Assembly: GCA_012270805.1 (NCBI GenBank)
Contig: JAAXHR010000094.1
Coordinates: 1-14,653 of the forward strand
Source: Dehalococcoidia bacterium
GTDB taxonomy: Bacteria; Chloroflexota; Dehalococcoidia; Lucifugimonadales; Lucifugimonadaceae
DNA: 14,653 bases
Direction of reading: 5' to 3'
The notes below the pieces were generated by a model that worked only from the letters and a program-made list of their open reading frames with translations, searched no databases and was not told the origin of the DNA. The position numbers were made by a program, and so were the translations under genes. Each line of letters opens with the position of its first letter. Within the stretch, counting starts at the first letter, position 1. Shown here piece after piece: positions 6,900-13,976 of the stretch.

Positions 6900-8534
6900 C
6901 TACTCCATTTTGGACCCGACGAAACGGGAAAGCGCGCGCGCGGTCGGGTCGGTGTGCACATTGACGATCGCGGGTACGCCGGCATCGAAAGCACGTTCCA
7001 ATGCCGGTCGAATCTGGGACGGTTCTCGAACTTCCTCGCCGTATCCGCCCAAAGCTTGGGCTATCGCATCGAAGCGCGTCCAACCAAGCTCGCGTCCAGG
7101 CTTGCGGATGCCTTCGACACGCGCCGTCCACCCTTCGTTGTTCGATACAACAATCACGATCGGCAAGTTATACCTGACTGCAGTGTCGAAGTCCTGGATG
7201 TTCATGCCGAGCGACCCATCGCCGTGCAATGAAATCACCTGCTTTTCGGGTTTCGCCAATTTGGCGCCAATCGCAAACGGTAATCCGACACCCATGCATC
7301 CAGTCGCACCGGAATTCAACCTATGCCCCGGCACATAAGTAGGTATCGACTGGCGACCATAATGCAAGATCTCGTTGCCGTCGACCGTTAGTATGGCATC
7401 GCGGTCCATAACCTCTCGCAACTCTTTGCACAGTCGCAAAGGGTGAATCGGCACCTGCTCAGAGTTCTCCATCTGTTCCGACCGCTCGCGTCGATTCTTC
7501 TCGATATCTCGGAGATATGCGACCCAAGCAGATTCGGATTTCGATTGCATCCCTGAGCGCGACACTTCCGAGTTGATCAGCCGCATCGCTGCCTTGGCAT
7601 CTGCGACTATGCCGATATCCACTGAGCGATTGTGCCCGATCTCAGTTGCGTGAACGTCGATCTGGGCAATCTTGGCTTGAGGCGAGATTCGCCGCCCGAA
7701 CGTCATGATCCAGTTGAACCGTGTCCCCACGACTAACACCGCATCGGTCTCTCGGAACGCGGTCGAACGAGCCGCGGGGAAGGAAACTGGATGATCCTCC
7801 GGAATCAGTCCTCGGGCGATCGGCGTCGTGTAGAACGGGATGCCCGTCCGATCAACGAACTCTTGGAGTTCCTCCCATGCACCTGCCCACCAAGGCCCAC
7901 TGCCCGCCAACAAGATCGGTCGCTCGGCCTCCGAGAGAATCTTCACAGCCTCAGCAACCTTGTCGGAATCCGGGCTAGGAGGTGAAACTTCTACCGCTCG
8001 CGTGGGCGATTCAGCCTCGCTCTCGTCAACTTCCCCATATAGAACATCTTCGTTGCACTCGACGTAGACCGGCCCTGGGCGGTCGCTCATCGCCGTTCGG
8101 AACGCGGTTGAGATGTGCTCCGGCATGCGAGCCGGATATGTCGGACGAATGACTGATTTGGAGACCGGCGCAAAGATGTTCGGTAAATCTACTTCCTGGA
8201 AACCGTCGCGGTACACGTCTCTCAACGGACCCGCGCCGCCCAGCGTGACCATCGGTGCCGCGTCTACAAACGCGTTGTAGATGCCTGTGAGCAGGTTCAA
8301 AGTTCCGGGTCCCGAAGCTGAAGTCGTCACACCTGGAGTACGCTTTACCCGAGCATACGCGTGTGCCGCCATCGCCGCCGCTTGTTCATGGCGGAAATCG
8401 ACCGTGCGAATACCGAAATCTTCAGAGTTGTTGACGATCTCGTAGGTCGGCCCACCCATCAAGTAGAAAAGGCAATCAACTCCCTCTTCCTTCAAGGTGC
8501 GGGCGATCAGGTAACTTCCGTCAACTTTGGGCAT
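6900..8534 (-). CDS. ThDP-dependent enzyme of the acetolactate synthase / oxalyl-CoA decarboxylase superfamily
   Basis: At 544 residues this has the standard three-domain length of the family. The N-terminal pyrimidine-binding domain carries DFRHEQAAAMAAHAYAR with Glu50 as the expected catalytic glutamate, then SASGPGTLNLLTG and DAAPMV. A central Rossmann-like domain spans about 190-330 (ILLAGSGP, AVLVVGTRFNW, AQIDVH). The C-terminal cofactor domain has the ThDP/Mg motif GDGS (438-441) ending at Asn465-Asn466. Such enzymes decarboxylate or ligate 2-oxoacids or acyl-CoAs. I cannot name the reaction: the sequence around VVSNNEGWTARVEG does not settle between acetolactate synthase, oxalyl-CoA decarboxylase and related lyases. 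There is no separate small regulatory subunit nearby, but a GYD protein follows after 15 bases. The ATG start has no Shine-Dalgarno sequence but lies just after a TATAAC element. Confidence 0.88.
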   Translation of the reverse strand: MPKVDGSYLIARTLKEEGVDCLFYLMGGPTYEIVNNSEDFGIRTVDFRHEQAAAMAAHAYARVKRTPGVTTSASGPGTLNLLTGIYNAFVDAAPMVTLGGAGPLRDVYRDGFQEVDLPNIFAPVSKSVIRPTYPARMPEHISTAFRTAMSDRPGPVYVECNEDVLYGEVDESEAESPTRAVEVSPPSPDSDKVAEAVKILSEAERPILLAGSGPWWAGAWEELQEFVDRTGIPFYTTPIARGLIPEDHPVSFPAARSTAFRETDAVLVVGTRFNWIMTFGRRISPQAKIAQIDVHATEIGHNRSVDIGIVADAKAAMRLINSEVSRSGMQSKSESAWVAYLRDIEKNRRERSEQMENSEQVPIHPLRLCKELREVMDRDAILTVDGNEILHYGRQSIPTYVPGHRLNSGATGCMGVGLPFAIGAKLAKPEKQVISLHGDGSLGMNIQDFDTAVRYNLPIVIVVSNNEGWTARVEGIRKPGRELGWTRFDAIAQALGGYGEEVREPSQIRPALERAFDAGVPAIVNVHTDPTARALSRFVGSKME

Positions 8535-8543
8535 GGATTAAAG

Positions 8544-8549
8544 GTTATA
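8544..8549 (-). promoter_or_regulatory. Candidate -10 element placed for a leaderless ThDP-enzyme transcript
   Basis: TATAAC on the minus strand (8549 to 8544) matches TATAAT at five of six positions. Its downstream edge is nine bases before the ATG at 8534. A transcript from it would begin within a few bases of the start codon. No Shine-Dalgarno sequence is present, as expected for a leaderless message. Further up, GTCACG occurs twice at 8573-8578 and 8580-8585 (period 7), which could be part of an activator site. No -35 hexamer is clear. Confidence 0.45.
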
Positions 8550-8628
8550 TCGCCGATTGAAAGCCAAATGCTGTCACGCGTCACGACTACGAACAGAAGA
8601 CGACTGCTCAGCTACTGGGCACCGAGAG

Positions 8629-9765
8629 CTAGATCTGAGTCTCTCTCAAGCGCATCGCGCCAGTCTCAGGGAATGCCGAGAGGTATCGCAACGGATCGTT
8701 GTGTAGAGGTTCGTTATCGTCTCGCATAGTCTCCGTGATCAGTGCAACGCCCGACCTGAAGTCGTCTATATGGATGTACTCCGGAACGATCGAACCATCA
8801 TCTTCGGTGTTGTGCCACGCCCCGAGCGGGAACGAAGTTCCTGTGACTCGATAGCCGTGCGCCTTGAACGCGCTTGCCTCACAACCGCCTGCACCCATCA
8901 GCGCGCGTTGTACCTTGAAACCATCCGCTACTCGATACGCCGCGGCATGCAAAACCGTCTCCGCGCTGTGGTCGAAAGTGGTCATGCGGTCACCCACACG
9001 TATGACCACCCCGTCGCCCTGCCTCGCGTTCTCGCTCTTCAAGCTAGTCTCGACCGAAACGATGATGGCGTCCTTGCCGACAAATTCGTCCGCGGCGGCG
9101 AGTGCTGCACCGACAAGTCCGACTTCTTCGGCTCGTGTGAATAGCCCTTTGATCGGTCGGTTGTTCGATCCATCATTCTTAACCGTTGCCAAAGATGCCA
9201 ATATCGCCGCGCAACCAGCGAGATCATCCAACTGTCTCGCCCGAATCAAATCGCCTTCGGTACCGAAACTAGGCAAGTCCAAGATCACTGCCGCAGGATA
9301 GGTGAGATCGGATGCTTTGTGCACGGACGCGCCGGTTTCGGGTTTAATCATCACTCGGTCGGTACGCGCGAAACGGCTGTTGCCGACTTGACGCAAGAGG
9401 CCATGCGATTCAATGGTTCCGTACATCATCGTTCCGTCGCGCGCGACGATGCGTACGCCTGTTCCGACATCGTATGCTCGGGCCCCCAATCCTCCGCGCG
9501 GCTCAGCGATGATCAGTTCCTCGTCCTCATTCACCTCCACCGCCTCGATCGCTTCGAAGCCTGGATGATCCATGTGGGCCACGAAAACCAACGGGGCTAT
9601 AGTGTCATCCCCGCCGATCTCTGCAATTACGTTGCCCCAACGGTCCCGTCGGAAATCAATCCCGCAATCTCTGAGGATCGTCGAGATCTCTCGTGCGACT
9701 CGCCATTCGTGATACGAGACCGTGGGTTGCAAGCAGAGCCGTTCAAGGATTTCAAGCGCTTCCAT
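8629..9765 (-). CDS. M42-like zinc metallopeptidase (aminopeptidase / cellulase-M type)
   Basis: A 378-residue protein matching the M42 layout. A first metal ligand lies in HMDHPGF (His64 with Asp66). A bridging aspartate lies in RQLDDLAGCAAIL (Asp180/Asp181). The catalytic and ligand glutamates are in TRAEEVGLVGA (Glu213-Glu214), SVETS (Glu239) provides a further ligand, and His318 in WHNTED is the last one. The 90-155 region corresponds to the small PDZ-like or beta-barrel lid domain of the family. Members are cytoplasmic di-zinc or di-cobalt peptidases that trim peptides; some relatives act on other amides, so the substrate is open. The start ATG at 9765-9763 has no clear Shine-Dalgarno sequence, but TATGAT lies just upstream. 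The gene diverges from the PMT-fold gene at 9923 and precedes the ThDP gene by 94 bases on the same strand. Confidence 0.88.
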   Translation of the reverse strand: MEALEILERLCLQPTVSYHEWRVAREISTILRDCGIDFRRDRWGNVIAEIGGDDTIAPLVFVAHMDHPGFEAIEAVEVNEDEELIIAEPRGGLGARAYDVGTGVRIVARDGTMMYGTIESHGLLRQVGNSRFARTDRVMIKPETGASVHKASDLTYPAAVILDLPSFGTEGDLIRARQLDDLAGCAAILASLATVKNDGSNNRPIKGLFTRAEEVGLVGAALAAADEFVGKDAIIVSVETSLKSENARQGDGVVIRVGDRMTTFDHSAETVLHAAAYRVADGFKVQRALMGAGGCEASAFKAHGYRVTGTSFPLGAWHNTEDDGSIVPEYIHIDDFRSGVALITETMRDDNEPLHNDPLRYLSAFPETGAMRLRETQI

Positions 9766-9773
9766 GATCGGAA

Positions 9774-9779
9774 ATCATA
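9774..9779 (-). promoter_or_regulatory. Candidate -10 element placed for a leaderless peptidase transcript
   Basis: TATGAT on the minus strand (9779 to 9774) matches TATAAT at five of six positions and is the same hexamer as in the tRNA promoter. Only eight bases separate it from the ATG at 9765, so transcription would begin at or next to the start codon. There is no Shine-Dalgarno sequence between them. No obvious -35 hexamer is seen. Confidence 0.45.
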
Positions 9780-9922
9780 AGCGAGGTCGATGCCCGCGCA
9801 TAGTGTGCGCCCAATGTAGCTGTCGTTGCGACTCTCGGTAATACACTGACTCTCCATGCGTCATTAATCCGTTGAAAGCAATCGGGCACATCCCAATCAC
9901 TCCGTCTCGGATCGGTTTTCTC

Positions 9923-11740
9923 ATGGAACGCCAAGTCACCGCCACGTCCCCGCTTGTCAAGACGTTTAAATCGGTAGTTTACCGTTACCCCGCGTTGGCA
10001 TCCGTCATCTTTTGGGTTCTGATTCCTCTGACCCTAGGCATCTTCGTTGGACGGTCGCTAGAAGGAATCTATCAGCAACCCAACTACACCGGCATCGGAT
10101 TCGTAATAGCAGTTCTGGTCGCTTCGATCGCTTGGTTGAACCGGTCCACGTTGTGGCCCGCAATCCAGCAAATCCCCGACCAAATCAGGAACATCGACGG
10201 AAATTGGCTCTTCGTCGTGGCGGCCATCGGTCTGCGTTTCGCGATGCTGCAGATCGTCCCTCCCGATTTCCCCGGATTTGAAGAGATGCAACAAGGCAAG
10301 ATCGCGAACGACATCGTTAACAACGATGCTGCGTTGTCATTTCATTTCCTGTTTTCAAACGCGTTGTCAACTATCGGGTTCGTCTACTCGGGAAACGAAT
10401 TGGACGATCTGCGGCTAGGGTATGAGCTTGCCGGCGCGGCCTCGATACTGCTGATGGCCATATGCTTGCGCCGATTAAAGGTCGAATGGGCTGCAACCAT
10501 CCTGACAGTGTTCCTGTTGGCGAGTCTTCGCTGGGCCGTGATCGTCGGTGGACTCGCAGAAGAATCTTTCGGGCCGGGCATCTTGCTGACGCTGATGATC
10601 CTGCTGATCGTAATGGCCGACACTTCAGCGCGAAACCGGTATTTCTGGGCCGGTTTATGCGGTATCGCCGCCGGCATGTTGATGTACGAGTACACGCCGT
10701 TCGTGTTTTTCATACCGATTGCACCGCTTTACTGGCTCATATCGGCGAGGATTGGTCGCCGCTTCGCAGTACGTCGTGTCGCCCTAGCTAAAGGCCTTTG
10801 GTTCATCGTAGCTATGTCGGCAGTCGCGGCGCCGCTCATCGCGCAGTTCATCTTTGAACCTGAAATCACCCATGTTGGTGATGCATTTTTGAGGCACAAC
10901 GTCTACAACGCCAGTTCTGATACCGGAATCCTCGGAGACGTCGAGAAAATTCAACACGACTTCACAAGCTACATAAGCACGATTTTCGGGATCAAGTCGG
11001 AGATGTCTTCTCCCTATTTCAGACCGAGTGACGGGTCCGTTGTTCCCCTCATCGTAGGGTTGATCTTCCTTTCCGGCGTGCTAAGCGCTCTATACAAGCA
11101 TGAGGAGCTGTTGCCGTTCATTCTTGCGGTCAGCGTGCCAGTTTTCTTGACCCTGATTTCCGCGACATCGCTCACTTACTACGAAGCGAGACTTACGCCG
11201 CTCGTGACGATCCTGACGCTCTTATCTGGCTTGGCGCTGAATAAAGCCATCCCATTCGTCGAGAGTAAGCGATTCATGGGCGCGCGCTATATGCCGATCT
11301 CGCTCGCGGTAGTCACAATCGCCATCGTGGGCATCAACTTCGTCGGATCAACTCGCCTGTCACTTGATGAAAAATCGCTAATCGAATACACGAACAACAA
11401 CTACACAGTATGCCGCGCTGTAGCCGAACAACCATATGTCTTCAACCAACTCTTGGTGATCGGGCCAGTCGGCTGCGAATTTGGCGATGAAATCTGGCTG
11501 TACCCTGGCCTAGAATTCTCGGCTACAAGAACGGAACATCTCCCTGACCCGTCCCAAATCGCGCCCGGAACGCTAGTGGTGGCTGGCAATAATCGTGGAG
11601 TGTCAGTTGAGATATATGACCGTACACGGCAGATGGCTGTTGAACTAGGTAGCGAAAACACGATACTCGAATTCCCGACGCTATTGAATCGCCTCGCCGC
11701 AGTCACCTTCTGCTACCAATGCCAGCCAAGCACTGATTGA
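9923..11740 (+). CDS. Second PMT-fold membrane protein (glycosyltransferase-like, catalytic loop altered)
   Basis: About 605 residues from the ATG at 9923. There are many hydrophobic segments (for example LASVIFWVLIPLTLGIFVG near the N-terminus) and a soluble C-terminal region of about 130 residues with four cysteines. By eye it aligns along its length with the protein at 4444-6504: AGLCGIAAGMLMYEYTP corresponds to AGALAGMCIYTN there. Where that protein has GDE, this one has PPDFPGFEE: Asp115 is kept, the next residue is Phe, and Glu120-Glu121 follow. A glycosyltransferase role is therefore likely by fold but less certain by active site. A longer form could begin at the TTG at 9872 (17 extra residues). 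Neither start has a strong Shine-Dalgarno sequence. It diverges from the peptidase and precedes the dehydrogenase operon by 112 bases on the same strand. Confidence 0.78.
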   Translation: MERQVTATSPLVKTFKSVVYRYPALASVIFWVLIPLTLGIFVGRSLEGIYQQPNYTGIGFVIAVLVASIAWLNRSTLWPAIQQIPDQIRNIDGNWLFVVAAIGLRFAMLQIVPPDFPGFEEMQQGKIANDIVNNDAALSFHFLFSNALSTIGFVYSGNELDDLRLGYELAGAASILLMAICLRRLKVEWAATILTVFLLASLRWAVIVGGLAEESFGPGILLTLMILLIVMADTSARNRYFWAGLCGIAAGMLMYEYTPFVFFIPIAPLYWLISARIGRRFAVRRVALAKGLWFIVAMSAVAAPLIAQFIFEPEITHVGDAFLRHNVYNASSDTGILGDVEKIQHDFTSYISTIFGIKSEMSSPYFRPSDGSVVPLIVGLIFLSGVLSALYKHEELLPFILAVSVPVFLTLISATSLTYYEARLTPLVTILTLLSGLALNKAIPFVESKRFMGARYMPISLAVVTIAIVGINFVGSTRLSLDEKSLIEYTNNNYTVCRAVAEQPYVFNQLLVIGPVGCEFGDEIWLYPGLEFSATRTEHLPDPSQIAPGTLVVAGNNRGVSVEIYDRTRQMAVELGSENTILEFPTLLNRLAAVTFCYQCQPSTD

Positions 11741-11787
11741 TGGAATTCCCAATCCTCCCGAACTGCGTCCTAGACTCGGAGCGAGTG

Positions 11788-11793
11788 TAGAAT
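11788..11793 (+). promoter_or_regulatory. Candidate -10 element of the dehydrogenase operon
   Basis: TAGAAT matches TATAAT at five of six positions and lies 59 bases upstream of the first dehydrogenase ATG. The likely start point falls near 11800, inside the palindrome that follows. No clear -35 hexamer is present. The same hexamer precedes the CDF gene. Confidence 0.45.
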
Positions 11794-11794
11794 T

Positions 11795-11806
11795 CGTTTC
11801 GAAACG
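11795..11806. promoter_or_regulatory. Perfect 12-bp palindrome at the predicted transcription start (putative operator)
   Basis: CGTTTCGAAACG is identical to its own reverse complement and begins one base after the -10 element. A dimeric repressor bound here would block the promoter. No regulator gene is in the window, so the ligand and protein are unknown. The symmetry does not extend beyond 12 bases. Confidence 0.45.
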
Positions 11807-11852
11807 TCGGATAGCCGATCCTGGCGCACGTCCCGATTCGAGGAAGATCGAT

Positions 11853-12815
11853 ATGCCCAATGTGTTGGTACTTTCAGGCCCTGCCCTGCCATTGCTAAAG
11901 ATGGCCGAGGAGATGAAGCCTGACGGATATGAATTAAACGTCTGTACTAGCGAAACCGCATCGGACGAAGTGGAACGGCTCTCAAACGAAGCGGACTTCG
12001 TTTTAGCGTTCGGACACGGCGTCTCCGAAGACATTCTCCGCGCTGGCAGGAAGCTCAAGCTTGTGCAGCTCTGTTCCGCGGGATACGACGGTGTCAACCT
12101 GCGGGTCGCGGGCGAGTTGGGAATACCGGTCGCCAACAACGGCGGCGCGAACGCCATTCCGGTCGCTGAGTTTGCGATGACACTGATCTTGGCCTGCCAT
12201 CGTCATCTTCCCATCGCCCACAACGACACTCGCGCAGATGCGTGGATGCGACCCGAGATCGACGGCTATGACTCCTACGAGCTATTCGGCAAGACTGTCG
12301 GCATCGTTGGCGCCGGCCGCATCGGCTCAACGCTCGCTGGGTTGCTTCGCGGCTTTGAGACCACCACGCTTTACACGGACCTCGTGCGCTCCGAAAAAGC
12401 CGAAAGCTACGGCGCGAAACGAGTCGATCTCGACGAACTACTCATGGAGTCGGATGTCGTTTCTCTGCATACCAGTCTGAATTCAACCTCGCGCAAGCTG
12501 ATCGGTGCTCGTGAACTCGGGCTCATGAAAAAGAGCGCCTTGCTCGTCAACACCTGTAGAGGTCCTGTCGTTGATGAAGCCGCATTGATCGAAGCGTTGC
12601 GAAACAAAGAGATCTGGGGCGCAGGCCTCGACGTTTTCGAGATCGAGCCGGTCGAAGCGGACAATCCACTGCTTTCCATGGACAACGTCGTCGTCGGACC
12701 CCACGTCGCGGGCAAGAGTTGGGAGTCATATCCACGACGGGTAGATTTCGCATTCTCAAACATGCAACGAGTTTGGCATGGCGAGGCTCCCGAGAGCGTC
12801 GTTACCGAGGAATGA
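11853..12815 (+). CDS. D-isomer-specific 2-hydroxyacid dehydrogenase, NAD(P)-dependent (first of three)
   Basis: A 320-residue enzyme of the family that interconverts D-2-hydroxyacids and 2-oxoacids with NAD(H) or NADP(H). Substrate-domain loop SAGYDGVN (75-82) binds the carboxylate in relatives. The Rossmann motif GAGRIG (153-158) and an acidic residue after the second strand (Asp176 in LYTDL) favour NAD over NADP. The catalytic set is complete: Arg236 in NTCRGPVVDE, Glu265 in FEIEP and His284 in GPHVAG. The ATG at 11853 has a strong GAGGAAG Shine-Dalgarno sequence at 11840-11846. It is the most diverged of the three dehydrogenases and is the promoter-proximal gene of the apparent operon. 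The substrate cannot be assigned; phosphoglycerate, glyoxylate/hydroxypyruvate and lactate types share these motifs. Confidence 0.92.
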   Translation: MPNVLVLSGPALPLLKMAEEMKPDGYELNVCTSETASDEVERLSNEADFVLAFGHGVSEDILRAGRKLKLVQLCSAGYDGVNLRVAGELGIPVANNGGANAIPVAEFAMTLILACHRHLPIAHNDTRADAWMRPEIDGYDSYELFGKTVGIVGAGRIGSTLAGLLRGFETTTLYTDLVRSEKAESYGAKRVDLDELLMESDVVSLHTSLNSTSRKLIGARELGLMKKSALLVNTCRGPVVDEAALIEALRNKEIWGAGLDVFEIEPVEADNPLLSMDNVVVGPHVAGKSWESYPRRVDFAFSNMQRVWHGEAPESVVTEE

Positions 12816-12857
12816 AGGTTAAACTTCACAATCACGACAACAACCGAGGAGAAAACA

Positions 12858-13919
12858 ATGGCAGACGAGACGATGAGGATTTTGTACTTGGGTCCGCAAG
12901 GAGGCGATACGCACGACGCTTCCTCCACCGAGCAGCAGTCGAGAGCTGCCCGCGCTTACGGTGCGGAGTTCGTGCACTATTCGGGCAGTAGCGAGGGCGA
13001 GTTGATCGAGGCGCTCAAGGATGCCGACTGCGCCATCAACCAAGGGCACGACTGGGATCCCGCACTCTTCTCACATATGGGCAACAATGGGCGCTGTAAA
13101 GGCCTCGTATCGTTCGGACACGGCTACGACGGCATGGACCTTGAAACTGCGGCAGTCAACGGCGTAGTCCTCTCCAACACCGCTTCGTTCGGTACTGAGG
13201 AAGTCAGCAATCAGACGATGATGCACTTCCTCGTCTGTTCGCGGAAGTTCGTGCTCCACGACAAACTCGTGAAGCAAGGCGAATGGACGCGTCAATACCT
13301 CCCACCCATGGGGCATATCGCCGGACAGACCTTCGGCATCGTCGGACTAGGCAACATCGGCCGAGCCGTGGCTCGTAAGGCGCAGGCTTTCGGCTTGAAT
13401 GTAATCGCCTTTGACCCCTACCGCTCGTCTTGGGACGCAAAAGAGTACGGCGTCGAAATTGTGCCGACTCTGAAGGAAGTGGCTGAACGATCCGACTACG
13501 TTTCGCCTCACGTCTACCTCGACGAAGGCACGTACCACATGTTCAGCGACGAGTTCTTTAAGGCGATGAAGCCGACGGCTTACTTCATCAACTGCTCGCG
13601 CGGACCAGTCGTCGACGAACCCGCGTTGATCCGGGCCCTTCAAAACGGAGAAATCGCGGGTGCTGGGTTGGATGTGTTCGAGCAGGAGCCGGTCGATCCT
13701 GACAACCCGTTGCTAAAGATGGACAACGTGAGCGTTACCAACCACTACGCTTCTTACAGCGAGATCGCATGGGAACGCGCCAACACCCAGCTTGGCGAGG
13801 AGGCGATCCGTATCGCCGACGGCTACTGGCCGATGTCGCTCATCAACCCCGACGTCAAGCATCACTCGCCATCTCGTAAGGATGCAGTCTCGTGGGAAGT
13901 GATGATGGCGAACCGCTAA
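12858..13919 (+). CDS. D-isomer-specific 2-hydroxyacid dehydrogenase, CtBP-like (second of three)
   Basis: A 353-residue paralogue with the same two-domain fold. It shows SFGHGYDGMD in the substrate domain, Rossmann motif GLGNIG (163-168), Asp186 in AFDPY favouring NAD, Arg248 in CSRGPVVDE, Glu277 in FEQEP and His296 in NHYASYSE. The AxYSE sequence after the histidine resembles the C-terminal-binding-protein branch of the family. In place of the common Pro before the catalytic His there is an Asn. The N-terminus is slightly longer than in many relatives (GPQGGDTHDASSTEQQSR). GAGGAG at 12846-12851 lies six bases before the ATG, and the gap to the first dehydrogenase is only 42 bases, so co-transcription is very likely. 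Reaction class is confident; substrate is unknown. Confidence 0.92.
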   Translation: MADETMRILYLGPQGGDTHDASSTEQQSRAARAYGAEFVHYSGSSEGELIEALKDADCAINQGHDWDPALFSHMGNNGRCKGLVSFGHGYDGMDLETAAVNGVVLSNTASFGTEEVSNQTMMHFLVCSRKFVLHDKLVKQGEWTRQYLPPMGHIAGQTFGIVGLGNIGRAVARKAQAFGLNVIAFDPYRSSWDAKEYGVEIVPTLKEVAERSDYVSPHVYLDEGTYHMFSDEFFKAMKPTAYFINCSRGPVVDEPALIRALQNGEIAGAGLDVFEQEPVDPDNPLLKMDNVSVTNHYASYSEIAWERANTQLGEEAIRIADGYWPMSLINPDVKHHSPSRKDAVSWEVMMANR

Positions 13920-13976
13920 ACTGATTTCGACCTGCAACCAAGTACTAAACCAATCACCTAAAGGAGCCGAACCAAA

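Noticed and set aside
9319..9780. Plus-strand open frame of about 153 codons opposite the peptidase
   Set aside because: It is an antisense shadow of the M42-like gene, whose metal-site residues are intact in the other strand.
9872..9922. Longer TTG start for the second PMT-fold protein
   Set aside because: TTG with no ribosome site. The ATG at 9923 gives a more normal N-terminus. I kept it only as an alternative.
11742..11749. GGAATTCC palindrome just after the second PMT-fold gene
   Set aside because: Eight bases only, no U-rich tract and no promoter relationship. Likely chance.
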